The notes: a model not told the origin generated them from the sequence alone. A stretch of DNA of 64,000 nucleotides from Epiperipatus broadwayi (GCA_028023455.1 JAQFVV010000018.1:4241800-4305799); one strand, 5' to 3'; numbered from the stretch's first letter, positions 1-10,180 are shown. Numbers and translations are program-made.

Positions 1-320
1 NNNNNNNNNNNNNNNNNNNNNNNNNNNNNNNNNNNNNNNNNNNNNNNNNNNNNNNNNNNNNNNNNNNNNNNNNNNNNNNNNNNNNNNNNNNNNNNNNNNN
101 NNNNNNNNNNNNNNNNNNNNNNNNNNNNNNNNNNNNNNNNNNNNNNNNNNNNNNNNNNNNNNNNNNNNNNNNNNNNNNNNNNNNNNNNNNNNNNNNNNNN
201 NNNNNNNNNNNNNNNNNNNNNNNNNNNNNNNNNNNNNNNNNNNNNNNNNNNNNNNNNNNNNNNNNNNNNNNNNNNNNNNNNNNNNNNNNNNNNNNNNNNN
301 NNNNNNNNNNNNNNNNNNNN
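1..320. other. assembly gap (N run)
   Basis: All bases are N. Nothing can be said about the content; the first feature to its right may be truncated by it. Confidence 0.99.
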
Positions 321-1280
321 TAAAAATATTTTTCACATCAAATGGCTAAACTTGGAAAAAAAATCATTGGTCCAAAGTAACTTTTTAGAAGTTGCAGCAT
401 TTGTAATCGGGCAATTTTTATATCAAATAAAGGAAGTCATAATTAACTCTAACAATACTTTTAAAAAGCTCTCCCTTAAGAATAGCGATCATCAGATTAA
501 TTGTGTAAAATGCTCCTTATTCTAAATAATTTACCTTTACAAGTTAATTAGCAGACACAGAAAATAGAGGAGTAATTCATAAAATATGGTTATTAAAATC
601 TATTATTTATAAAGAAATTATAAAATATTTTTAGTAATAGAAGCAATAAAGCAACACCTTGTTACTTTGTGGAAACAAAAATATATTTTATTGAAAAGTG
701 TGCAGAATCAATTTAGAAATGACGAGAGTGAAAATTATTCTATTTTTTTCAAGCAAAAAGTAGTGGTAACCGAGATAAATCTATATCTCAGAAATATGTT
801 GCTTAATGATCATATAAATAAATAGACCATTAAAAAACATATTGCCCCAAAAAAATAATTCCATAATATGTGGAAAACATAAAGAATGATGCTATTATAA
901 AAAATAAGATAAAATGAGAAATTAAGAGGTCAAAGCTTATTTTTGATTCAGGTCTAAATAAGCAAACCGCTCATATGAAATAAACAAAATTTTCTGGCTC
1001 TAAATAAGAAATAAATAGCTAGCATAGTGTGTGAACCAAGTATAGCATTATGGATTTAAATAATACTGGAAATCTATGAAAATGATAATACTGAGTTTGT
1101 TTTAGTTGATTATTCAAAAAGAATTTAAAACGGAAATGATTATAATATTAAATAAAAGTTTAAAAATCTATTAACAAGGATCAGTTCCTATAATAATTTA
1201 AAAACTATTAGGAAAAAGGTAATGTGATTTGTAAATATCAGAATAGTAGAGGGATCTATACTGTTTAATGATATTTATCA
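321..1280. other. AT-rich stretch without recognisable genes
   Basis: About 960 bases of AT-rich sequence with stops in all frames. It may include the 5' part of the decayed LINE that becomes recognisable near 1,300, but I see no motif that proves it. Confidence 0.5.
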
Positions 1281-1289
1281 TGCTATATT

Positions 1290-3060
1290 AATTAAAAATG
1301 AATTATGCTAACAAAAAACAAGGTTAGTGATCAATGCATTGATGGTAAATATCAGGTTTTTAGAAATGATTGCTCGTTTGATCTTGAATCAAGGAGTAGA
1401 AGTGATTTTAAAACACTAAAAGAAGGAGTGATTTGTAATAATATTCAGATAGATATCCAATCTAGTTTGGTTGAGATATATGTACTACATGAAAATAAAT
1501 TATTAATTGGTAATGTAAAACAATTGCATATTGCATTGAAGTCTCTGAAGAATAAATGTCTTATCAAAATTATGTATTACCATTGGGAGATTTTAATATT
1601 TTTTTTATATGTCATAGCATCGTCCAGGAGGCGAACCCACAACCGTCTTCAACCAACTACTTGCTTGCAAGGCAGCAGCAATGACCTCTCGGCTAACAAC
1701 GCTTGACGATTTTAATATTTTATTCAAGTTTTCAACAAATAAAATGATTATTTAGAATATTGTAATAATAAAAAAAACTGAAAAGTGTTGTTTAGGGTCA
1801 TAGGTTAGGTCCGATTTAATTCTATTACGTAATCATTTCAGTCAAATAGTTGATTTGATTGATTTTAACCATTTAGAATGTAAGAAGAGTTGCATTATCC
1901 ATTCGTAAATTTTTCTATAGATATAAATTTTGTTAAACTGCTAAAGTGAAACTATATATAGATTTTATAAAAAATAATATTGAGTCTTATCTCAAATTTT
2001 AGATGGACAGTCATATGTTCCCTAAATGATATTGAAAAAACAAGAGTAGTTTTTTAATGCCACTATGACAAATATTATGAATTATTGGATATCATTTTCA
2101 TAATCAAAAAAGGTATGAATAAATATTCTTTTTGGTTTTCTAGAAAATTTATATTAATTATAAAGGGGAAGAATGTTTGACTGCATCAATTTTATTAATT
2201 TTAGAAATTATTTAGATGCGAAAAAAGTCTAACATAATTTTTATATAGAAGTCTACAAAAATATATTAGGCATGATCCAAAGTGTTTTCGGTCACATGCT
2301 GTGTATTTATAAACATCAATCTTATATCAGTAAATAATGATTCAAATATATTAGGTGCAGAAGATTTTAGAAAACAGTTTACTTTAATTCAAACTAATGA
2401 TTTTTCAGCTATAAATGTAAAACTACAGCTTTTTTATAGTTAGTTCTTACACATTTATAGATATTATTCAATTGATTGAAGTATCAAATGATAAAGTAGA
2501 CATTTCTATTAAAGATACCAACGGTAATAAATCTGTTTTTCTTAATGATATTCCCATTTTTAATATTAAAGATTGTGCAGAGTTTTTTGCTCATGCATTA
2601 AATGATATGTTTTTATTGACTTTACAAAAATCTATTTTTCTTGAAGGGTATAATGTATCTAGATTTATTCTGACTTGAAAAAGAGCTGAAAAACAATACA
2701 AAAATTATAGGCCAATATCACTATTATGCAGCATTTCAAAAATTTTTAAAATATGTACATATAATTCCATCTTATTTTGAATCCAGAGATTTATACCCAG
2801 TTTTTAGCATGGATGTTAACTAAAAAAATCAATGGAGATAAATCATGCAATAGTGTTATAAATGAATAAGATCATCCAGATAAAATATATTTTGACCTCT
2901 GTATAGTTTTTGATATAGTAAATAGATTTTTCTTTTCCTTTATAATGATTTAAGTCTTACTTAAATGATCATGCAAATTATATTTTTTACAGTGTTAAAG
3001 ATTGTGAGGTCTACTATTATAAAAATGAAGTTCTACAAAGAAGCATACTTATTTAATTTT
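1290..3060 (+). pseudogene. decayed Jockey/CR1-type LINE (endonuclease and reverse transcriptase remnants)
   Basis: Non-LTR retrotransposon ORF2 remnant. Around 1,305-1,600 the frame reads like an apurinic endonuclease: a YQVFRNDCS stretch resembling the usual RYxVFRxDRS block, then near 1,580-1,600 LPLGDFNI, the GDFN motif of this nuclease family. The frame is then broken by a small insertion (1,603-1,707). Around 2,700-2,760 a short frame reads KNYRPISLLCSISKIFK, the diagnostic LINE reverse-transcriptase block (NYRPISLL), and near 2,890-2,960 FDLCIVFDIVN corresponds to motif A (FDLxxAFDxVDH) with the second half eroded. Stops and frameshifts are frequent, so it is dead. Family assignment to the Jockey/CR1 group rests on motif style only. 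Its type resembles the better preserved LINE at 53.4-58.7 kb. Confidence 0.7.
1603..1707 (-). mobile_element. short tRNA-derived retroposon (SINE or retroposed tRNA) with target-site duplication
   Basis: On the minus strand 1702-1617 the ends GCGTTGT and ACGATGC pair over 7 positions (two G-U), as a tRNA acceptor stem. It is followed by an A-box-like TAGCCGAGAGGT, a CTTGCAA loop that would hold a TGC triplet in the anticodon position, and a B-box-like GGTTCGCCTCC. The anticodon and T stems are only partly paired and the region is 86 nt, so this is not a functional tRNA. The insert is bounded by a 14-bp direct repeat, gattttaatatttt, at 1589-1602 and 1708-1721. That is a target-site duplication as made by LINE machinery. 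It landed in the GDFN codons of the host LINE. Confidence 0.65.
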
Positions 3061-3161
3061 GTTTATACATTTATAATATAAACATTAAAAGCATAAAACT
3101 AAACTAATCAATAAATAATCAAAATTATGCCAAATTCACAACTCACTCAAACTAGCCAAGA

Positions 3162-3230
3162 AAATTAACTCTAAAACACTACCAATGGTTTCGCTGCTAC
3201 AAGCAGACTTCTCAAGTGTAAAGAACTAAA
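3162..3230 (-). ncRNA. decayed hammerhead-like motif, left outer arm
   Basis: Read on the minus strand, ACAC and GTGT (3219-3216 and 3179-3176) can form helix I, TTGAGA resembles the CUGAUGA core with one base missing, TCTGC/GCAG form helix II with a 5-nt loop, GAAA is intact, and ACC-ATT-GGT then A gives a 3-bp helix III and an NUH-like cleavage position. Short-helix-III type I hammerheads are known from Penelope-like elements. The core is damaged, so activity is unlikely. Confidence 0.45.
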
Positions 3231-3323
3231 AATAACTTATTCAAACTAAAGATTATCCACAATTCCATTTCCCAAACACCATTAATATTAAAAGAACTTA
3301 TAAATAAATTAATTGCTCCAGAA

Positions 3324-3509
3324 TCATAAATTTTTAATAATAAAGATTTTTTTAATTCTTTTTATTTTATTTCTCTCAAAGAAAACAACCTTAATTTCAT
3401 AAAAATTAATAGAGTGGCCTATATCTATTTCATGGATATATAAACCAGAACTAAGATATTTATTTATAACTCTATTTTTATGTACCTTTATTTGTTCATT
3501 TAAGCCCAA
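3324..3509 (-). pseudogene. Penelope-like GIY-YIG endonuclease C-terminal fragment (outer arm, left)
   Basis: A 61-residue frame that parallels the one at 4,472-4,678 in sequence and order: start LNEQIKVHKNRV, then GHSINFYEIKVVFFERN, matching the C-terminal half of the GIY-YIG nuclease of Penelope-like elements (HK..V, then GHxxxFxxAKVI, then a basic R/K-rich block and ES or similar). The N-terminal GIY..YIG strand pair is absent, so it is a truncated copy. It is the inverted counterpart of the right-hand fragment and contains a frameshift near the end relative to it. Confidence 0.6.
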
Positions 3510-3780
3510 AATACCTGACCTATATATACCTTTTTACAAAACCAAGGGATAATATACACTATTCCAGGGAAAAAATTATAGAAAGACTATTTCTAGAGTA
3601 ACATATATTATCCCTTATATTGTAAGAAGATATATATATATAATTATAATTGAAATAATATTTTTAAACGGTTTATAAACAATTCAAACAATCTTTAAAT
3701 CCGCAGAAGTACTTTCGGTTACTTTCAAACCTGCCTCAACTGCTATTAAATTCAAAAACTAAAAGCGGAAGCAAACATCA

Positions 3781-3975
3781 TCAATTCAAATTCCACGAAT
3801 CTCGTATTTTAATGTTAGAAGCTTGTCGATTTATCAAATGTGTTTTATTCCTGTTTATAAAAATTGCCTCTTTAATTTTTCTTTTACTATGGTTTCTCTC
3901 TTCATGAAGAATTTTCACATTTTCAAAATTAAATTTAAATTTATGTTTACATGTTTTTTCATGATCAAAGAAAAC
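3781..3975 (-). pseudogene. Penelope-like GIY-YIG endonuclease C-terminus (inner arm, left)
   Basis: Inverted duplicate of the fragment at 4,030-4,229. The frame contains HKFKFNFENVKILHEERN, then KRKIKEAIFINRNKTHLINR and a closing RDSWNLN with a stop, which is the usual end of the GIY-YIG endonuclease in Penelope-like retroelements (FDNVKIL.xERN, RRxxEA/ESIxIxR, LNR, WN). The frame is cut at the palindrome centre before the catalytic GIY and YIG strands. The two copies encode the same residues, so the duplication is young or gene-converted. Confidence 0.7.
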
Positions 3976-4029
3976 TGAAGAAGATATTAAAAAAAAAAAA
4001 AAAAAAAAAAAATGGTGATTTAATATCTT

Positions 4030-4229
4030 CTTCAGTTTTCTTTGATCATGAAAAAACATGTAAACATAAATTTAAATTTAATTTTGAAAATGTGAAAATT
4101 CTTCATGAAGAGAGAAACCATAGTAAAAGAAAAATTAAAGAGGCAATTTTTATAAACAGGAATAAAACACATTTGATAAATCGACAAGCTTCTAACATTA
4201 AAATACGAGATTCGTGGAATTTGAATTGA
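4030..4229 (+). pseudogene. Penelope-like GIY-YIG endonuclease C-terminus (inner arm, right)
   Basis: Right-hand twin of the fragment at 3,781-3,975, ending at the stop 4,227-4,229. Conserved family residues visible are the H/F-rich start, NVKILHEERN, the KRKIKEA block and the terminal WN. The reverse transcriptase part that normally precedes this domain is missing, consistent with 5' truncation during target-primed reverse transcription. About 150 bases of 3' untranslated sequence that follow are also mirrored in the left arm (3,630-3,780). Confidence 0.7.
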
Positions 4230-4402
4230 TGACGTTTGCTTCCGCTTTTAGTTTTTGAATTTAATAGCAGTTGAGGCAGGTTTGAAAGTAACCGAAAGTA
4301 CTTCTGCGGATTTAAAGATTGTTTGAATTGTTTATAAACCGTTTAAAAATATTATTTCAATTATAATTACAATATTATTTTTAATTAACGGATATTTTTA
4401 TT

Positions 4403-4408
<6 letters not shown>

Positions 4409-4462
<54 letters not shown>
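4409..4462. repeat. (TA)n microsatellite
   Basis: Uninterrupted TA dinucleotide array of about 54 bases inside the Penelope palindrome. Confidence 0.98.
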
Positions 4463-4466
<4 letters not shown>

Positions 4467-4471
4467 CTAGT

Positions 4472-4678
4472 TTGAGCTTAAATGAAAAAATAAAGGTACA
4501 TAAAAGTAGAGTTAGAAATAAATATCTTAGTTCTGATTTACATATCCATGAAAAAGATACAGGCCACACCATTAATTTTGATGAAGCTAAGGTTGTCTTC
4601 TTTGAGAGAAATGAAATAAAAAGAAGAATTAAAGAATCTTTATTATTAAAAATTTATGATTCTGAAGCAATTATCTAA
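4472..4678 (+). pseudogene. Penelope-like GIY-YIG endonuclease C-terminal fragment (outer arm, right)
   Basis: The frame carries LNEKIKVHKSRVRNKYL, HEKDTGHTINFDEAKVV and ERNEIKRRIKESLLLK. These match the HK..V, TGHxxxFxxAKV and RR..ES positions of the GIY-YIG nuclease in Penelope-like elements. It stops before the usual terminal WN. It is a different, diverged subfamily from the inner copy, so two endonuclease tails lie in tandem on this arm, with a TA array between them. It is non-functional because the N-terminal catalytic strands are missing. Confidence 0.65.
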
Positions 4679-4764
4679 TTTAAAAGTTCTTTTAATATTA
4701 AGGGTGTATGGAAAGTAAGTGGAATTGTGGATAATGTTTAGTTTAAATATGATGTTATTTTTTA

Positions 4765-4820
4765 GTTCTTTACACTTGTGAAATCTGCTTTAACAGTAAA
4801 ACCATTAGTAGTATTTTAGA
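4765..4820 (+). ncRNA. decayed hammerhead-like motif, right outer arm
   Basis: Counterpart of the left-arm motif: ACAC, then TTGTGAA (core with a different single base missing), TCTGC/ACAG helix II, AAAACC-ATT-AGTA. The two arms carry different one-base losses relative to a TTGATGA or CTGATGA ancestor, which supports descent from a real hammerhead core. Not expected to be active. Confidence 0.4.
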
Positions 4821-5256
4821 ATTTATTTTCTTTGTTAGTCTGGTTGAGAAGTGAAATTGAGATAATTCTGATTACTTATAATATATACCAAATTGTTGAC
4901 TATTGTAATATATTACAATTTGATTGTGATATAAAGTTATTTCTTAGCATTGATAGTTTATTTGATCACCTAAGATTGGACATTTTGAAAAATAATTTTA
5001 TGATTTTGTGTAAAACAAATTAGATTATTGTTAATAATAAACATATGACAAGGTGCTAAAAGCATATAGAAACCAGTCCCTACCTTGCATGATTATTCTA
5101 TAGTGAAAGTTACACTACAGAAATAGTATTCATTATTGGATAATCTCTAGTCTAATGAATGACTTTAAAAATGTATTAATATACCTCCATTAAGTAGTTG
5201 GTTTCAAAGTTCTGAAGGTAGCAAGTTTGAACATTATCAATTAAACTTTAGTAATT

Positions 5257-5260
<4 letters not shown>

Positions 5261-5336
<76 letters not shown>
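5261..5336. repeat. (TA)n microsatellite
   Basis: About 76 bases of pure AT/TA repeat. Confidence 0.98.
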
Positions 5337-5338
<2 letters not shown>

Positions 5339-5370
5339 AACAGTAATAAAGATATGTGTAAGAGATAGTG

Positions 5371-5425
5371 TTCTGTGCCAACTGATAAGTAAGTGCTGGT
5401 TCAACATGAAATGTGCATCTTGGAG
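5371..5425 (+). ncRNA. degenerate type I hammerhead ribozyme
   Basis: Plus-strand counterpart of the copy at 6,537-6,593. It contains CCAA, CTGATAA (core with G8 changed to A), a 3-nt insertion, AGTGCTGGTTCAACATGAAA (helix II with mismatches, then GAAA), ATG-TG-CAT for helix III, C at the cleavage position and TTGG returning to helix I. The core change and weakened helix II predict loss of activity. Upstream (ATAATAAAGAT) and downstream bases also match the other copy, so both derive from one repeat family. Confidence 0.6.
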
Positions 5426-5575
5426 ATAATATATCTTTTTCACCTGTGTTTGATTATATGTTTATAATTATATCTCTCCACAATGTGTTTAAAAGGGCAT
5501 AGAAACTAATCCCTACCTTGCATGAGTGTAGTGTAAAATTTACACTATAGAAATATTATTCATTATTAGAGGAAT

Positions 5576-6500
5576 GTTAGTATTGTATGAGTATTCATTG
5601 TCTAATTTTTAATAAAACTTTACTCATCTTTCTTAATTATTGTGTTAATGGTATTATTATTTCTATAAAAGATAAACTAAAGTATTTAATAGTCTGGTTT
5701 AGTAATAATGGTTTACTCTTATTCTACATCAATGGAATTATTTTTAAATAAAATAAAATTACTGGGATCATAGCTAGATCAAAAAACATCTTCTATAAGT
5801 CTTGATATTTTTACTTGTTTTATACAATATTTGATCCAACAATTAGTTATTATTCTGTTGGAATTCTGATACAAAATATTATGAGAGTAGCTTGCAGAAT
5901 ATAATAGAAAGAGTTTTTATATACGTAGATGTTTTATAATAAAACTTATCTTGTGCAAAAAAAGAGTGTTGACTGATATTGTATTTCTAAAAAATTATTG
6001 AAGTAAAATAAATTTACCAGAACTTATTCAAATATAATTTATAAAGTTTCTAATATAACAAGAAACAGTAGTTTATTTTATATTGAAAAATACAATCATA
6101 ATTGACATAAACATTCAGTGGTGATTAGAATACCTATATTGTAAAATAAAATATTTGTATATGTTAATATTTTTAATTTGAATTTTCATGATTTTTAAGT
6201 CAGTGTAAACTAATACTTGATTTGAAAAAGCTTTACTATAATTATATTATTACTAATCTATTGTTATGTGCTTAATAAATTAGATTAAATTGAATTATTA
6301 TTACTACTATTAGCAACATTAAATCTCCAAGAATGTAGCAGAAATATAATTTTTGTATATGTTGAAGATATCCTGAATTTATTCTCAATAGAAATAAAAA
6401 TTCTTATAACAGATCAAACTTTTATACGATGTAATAAAACCAGTTTGTTTTCATGTTTTTTTAATCGGTAAACAATTATTTCCATACTTCCCCATTCTTT
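5576..6500. other. AT-rich stretch, nothing recognised
   Basis: No open frame of note, no repeat structure that I can support. Confidence 0.5.
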
Positions 6501-6536
6501 TTAAATACATATAAATAAAGATATAATAAAAGACAA

Positions 6537-6593
6537 ATGACCCCCAAGATGCATTTCGTGCTGAACCAGCACTCATCAGTTGTCCCAGGTCAC
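6537..6593 (-). ncRNA. hammerhead ribozyme, type I, core intact
   Basis: Read on the minus strand: CTGATGA (6579-6573), helix II GTGCTG/CAGCAC perfectly paired with a GTT loop (6572-6558), GAAA (6557-6554), self-complementary ATGCAT (6554-6549) as helix III, C at 6548 as the cleavage nucleotide of an AUC triplet, then TTG pairing with the CAA that precedes CTGATGA. An outer GUGACC/GGUCAU pairing (6593-6588 with 6542-6537) extends helix I. Every invariant core base is present. The helix III without a loop suggests action as a dimer, as described for minimal hammerheads in Penelope-like and SINE-like repeats. Flanking inverted bases (6,519-6,531 with 6,609-6,621) would extend the stem. Confidence 0.85.
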
Positions 6594-6639
6594 AATCTTT
6601 CATATACATCTTTATTATATCAAAGTATTTATCTAAGTT

Positions 6640-8760
6640 TGCTGCAGCAGAAGCTTTTAAAAAATAGTATATTTATATAAAAATATCAAATGTGTATGTT
6701 TTTTAATAAATTTAGAAGATTTATTTAGTATTTTCTATTACCATTTGCCCTGTGCAGTACAGAGTGAAGTAAGTAAAATAGTGCACTCAAAAGCTAAGAT
6801 AGAATAAAAGCAGTCTATAATTTATTCAACTTTTTTTTGTACTTTTTAATTTATTATTTAATACTTAGCAAAGAGTTCTAGTAGTAAAAGTTTCTAAAAA
6901 TGAAACATTTTTCTACTCTCTGCTATTTCTTTTTTGTTGATTTCAGTTTCTGTTTCAGATGCTGTATATTTTGTATAGTTTAAAACGTCTACTTAATATA
7001 TCTATTATCAATTACTTAGATTGATTCTTAACTGATAAGTAAAAAAATCAGCTTTGGTTGGCAGAGAATATTCTGCTCAGTGTGTTACTTGGATACATGA
7101 AGGTTTTATATCTTGTAAGCAAAATTCCTACAAATATTTATTACAATGTCTTATAAAAATCATAGAATAAATATTCTATTCATTAATATATTAAATTTAT
7201 CAATGCAATATCCATGTTCTGTATTGAACTAAAAATCTACCAAGACATTTCAACTGATTCACATTATTAAACTAATAAGCACCCAAAACAAAATCAAACT
7301 TTTGTGTTGTATTCAAAGTATTTCCAAAGATTTTTTTTTTAAATGAGCAACATTAACACAATCATCAATTTATTTCAAATGTAGGAATCCAGAAATGGAA
7401 ATTTCTGATTTGGCTTTTAATGATTCAAATTAAAACTCTCATCATTAAATCCACATCTACTAGTCTTAATTCTCATAAACTATATTTGAGTTTCTTACAA
7501 CCTCTTGTATATGTCTGGATTATAATTTATTCTATAAAATATTTGAAAGTGTTTTTCTTGGAGAAAGTATAAAAATATTTCATGATTTTCCCCACTTCCT
7601 ATAATGCTTAAAAAATTTAAAATTTTTGAAATAAACATCACTACCATGTTTTACAACTTTTCCAGAGACCCCATCATAATTTTCATTTTTCCATTCTTTA
7701 AGATTACAAAGAGCTTTTTTACTTTCATTACTCTGATATTAAACACATTGTAAAGAAAGATTATTAAATTCAATAATCTGAAGTTTTATGTACTTATTCT
7801 AAACAAATTCTAAACATCAAAATATTCCCCCATCAGTTCAAAATAGCAACCTCATTATTATATTGAGGTATGCCATCTACTGATTAAATAAAATGTTTTG
7901 GGCGGGTCTGTGTTTTTAATATAATAATTAAAAAATTAAATGAACCAGTATCATTAAAGGAACATTCCTATTACAATTTTAATTCACCAATTATCTTTAA
8001 GCCTTTTTGCCATTGGATGAACATCTAGTTCTTAAATGTAATATTTATTCTACTATTCAGCCTCATGTTTTAACAGAATCACTAATAATACTCTATTGTC
8101 AGAAAATTAGAGTGATTTTAATAAACCCAAGAATAAATCTACTTTTTAACACTATATACTTTTAAGAGAATTTTATGTCTCTATATATAGGTTGAAAAAT
8201 CAAATTAGTAACTTTATTCTTTAAGAGTTGTTAAAATTTAAAGTAAGTCTATCATTAAATGCTCCTAAAGAACAAATAACATTTATACTGATATGTTTGG
8301 GATAAGATCTACTTTAACATCACTGTAACATTACTATTAGAATATATTAATTTATAACCTGCTCAACAATTTATATTTAAAAGTTTTTATGTAATACTAA
8401 AATCTTTTGCATTTGTATTTGCAACTATAAAGCAATTGATAATGGATGTTATTTTGCAACAACTTTTTTTCTAAATAAGGTATTCATTATTACCACATTG
8501 TGCAAAATTCAAAAATAACTAAGTGAGTTGTGGGCTATACAGTAATTTTATATGCATTCATATGTTAAAATCACCAAAACTAAAAATTGTATATTTTATT
8601 GATAATAATAAATCATATATTGTAATAACATTAAATAACAAAAATAAAGTCTTTATTTTTTCTGAATAGTCAAAATCTAACACTGAACCAGAAGCACTGC
8701 TAAAATAAATGCAAGTACTAATGTGCAAATCAATTCTTAATAACATTATCCTTTTATTAA
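6640..8760. other. AT-rich stretch, no gene recognised
   Basis: About 2.1 kb with only short frames. Some minus-strand parts near 7,500-7,700 look like eroded coding sequence but show no motif that I can name. Confidence 0.4.
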
Positions 8761-8767
8761 TTTATAT

Positions 8768-8813
8768 AGCAATTTCAAGAATATAAGATTTTTATATCTG
8801 AAGATCTTACAGT
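8768..8813. repeat. 46-bp repeat also found at 10,995-11,040
   Basis: The sequence starting AGCAATTTCAAGAATATAAG and ending TCTGAAGATCTTACA occurs here and, with one substitution, inside the tandem duplication at 10.9-11.2 kb. It lies directly upstream of the structured hairpin. Confidence 0.8.
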
Positions 8814-8829
8814 TATAATGATCGAAATG

Positions 8830-8948
8830 AAAGTGGAGATCGAATCTAACCGCAAACTACGATATCTGCTCTACAGGGCGCCATCTAGGCATTTAAACCT
8901 AGAAAAATTTATAGAGTAAGCAGATACGTGCTGTTAAGATTCCACTTT
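8830..8948. other. nested 119-nt hairpin, GC-richer than surroundings
   Basis: Four nested perfect helices: AAAGTGGA (8830-8837) with TCCACTTT (8941-8948); ATCT (8844-8847) with AGAT (8937-8940); TATCTGCT (8863-8870) with AGCAGATA (8919-8926); CTAGG (8885-8889) with CCTAG (8898-8902). The single-stranded parts are GC-rich for this window (for example CAGGGCGCCAT). It may be a structured RNA, or the end of a small DNA transposon or SINE. Strand cannot be told. Confidence 0.6.
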
Positions 8949-8949
8949 A

Positions 8950-10180
8950 TTTAAATATTCAGGTCATTATCCCAAGTCACTAGCTCAGTGGAGATGCAGA
9001 GATAATAAAATATAAATTTTATATCTTAAATATAAAAGAATAAAAGCCACTGCCAGAAATTAACACATAAAAATATTTATTTACGCACATATAAAATCAT
9101 TCTAATTTGAGGAATAAGTTTAACATTTTAGATTTTTATATTAACTTTTAATTTTACATTTAACTAAGTTTCAATGAGTTTAATATTTTATTTAGATAGT
9201 CGAGTATGAATAGACTACATAGATCTGCATTTGAAAAGAAAATATTCTTCCCTGATTTAACCTTAGGCAACAAATTTCATAATCAAACCGGCTCCAATCC
9301 ATCTAATACATTTATGTATTCAATGTAGCATGAAAATACGACAACACAAAATACTATACTGTCAGGAATGTACATCTGATCAGTAAGTAGAATTAGAGAA
9401 GACATTGTCTCTCCACCAACAGGAATGTTACATCTGTTGGCAAGTAGAACAATAAACATAAAACTCCATAGGAATGGACTGCAGTCCTTTGCCATCTTAC
9501 AAACCCATCCATAGGCAAACAGAAGGTGTGTGGCATATATATATATATATAATCCTGCCCATAGCGGATCTCATACTACATCTACAATTATACAAATATA
9601 TCCAATCCATTGAACCAATTCAACTATGAAATGAATAACCTAAGATTACCCTCCCTTAATATAACTTTACAAAACTATATAGCCATTTACGCCCGATTTA
9701 AATTTAACATTTAAATACATTCGCACAGATTATTTTTATACAATTTGCTTTATAATGTCGAGTATAGATCGGCTGCACAGATTCCACAGTCAAAAACATT
9801 CCAAATTAAACACAACCAATCAAAATACAAAGTCAATCGATAATGTCAATTGCTGAGGGAATACAGGAGACCCTTTGGTGTTCATCATAAGACACCGCAG
9901 TGGCATTGTTAACTTATATATTCTAATCAACTGTGAAAACCACAACATAATCAACTGCTAATGAATCTATGCAATGTCTATACCCAACTTAAATGTAATG
10001 CATTTAATAATTTCTACAAAAAATATTACTACAAATAATAATAATAAAATGGAAATGATTTTAGAAAAACTTAACTATATAAATTTAAACAATCAATTAT
10101 TCATTTGAAAATCAAATAAGAGTTCATTTTAAAATTTAAATTAGCTGAATCTTTAAAAAAAACATTGACGAAAGGTCTTA
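8950..10180. other. mixed AT-rich stretch with a slightly GC-richer block at 9,270-9,600
   Basis: A minus-strand frame at 9,283-9,495 is open for 70 codons with more balanced base use than the surroundings, but I recognise no family. It is most likely part of an old transposable element. Confidence 0.3.

Larger units (their letters stand above)
3105..4880. repeat. large palindrome built from Penelope-like element 3' ends
   Basis: Two nested pairs of inverted arms share one centre near 4,005. The inner arms (about 3,627-3,990 and 4,020-4,379) are nearly identical. The outer arms (about 3,105-3,530 and 4,466-4,880) are clearly homologous but more diverged. The spacer is an A run (3,991-4,012) plus a few bases. 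Each arm carries the end of a GIY-YIG endonuclease frame pointing outward, so the structure is a head-to-head pair of 5'-truncated elements. A (TA)n array (4,409-4,462) separates inner and outer parts on the right arm; a shorter TA run and a small inverted repeat (3,548-3,625) lie at the matching place on the left. Confidence 0.85.
5043..5575 (+). repeat. direct repeats (~100 bp) flanking a TA array and a hammerhead-like element
   Basis: A segment at 5,050-5,148 (key shared part CCCTACCTTGCATGA, then TACACTA.AGAAATA.TATTCATTATT) recurs at 5,483-5,575 with moderate divergence. The 330 bases between hold a (TA)n array (5,261-5,336) and a degenerate hammerhead (5,371-5,425). The arrangement recalls repeat-flanked hammerhead retroelements, but no coding capacity is present. 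Confidence 0.6.

Noticed and set aside
1617-1702. A functional tRNA gene on the minus strand
   Set aside because: The acceptor stem pairs but anticodon and T stems do not pair fully, and the unit is bounded by a target-site duplication, so it is a retroposed copy.
5237-5443. Open frames of alternating Tyr-Ile across TA arrays (also at 27,411-27,638 and 33,624-33,818)
   Set aside because: They are translations of (TA)n microsatellites and have no coding meaning.
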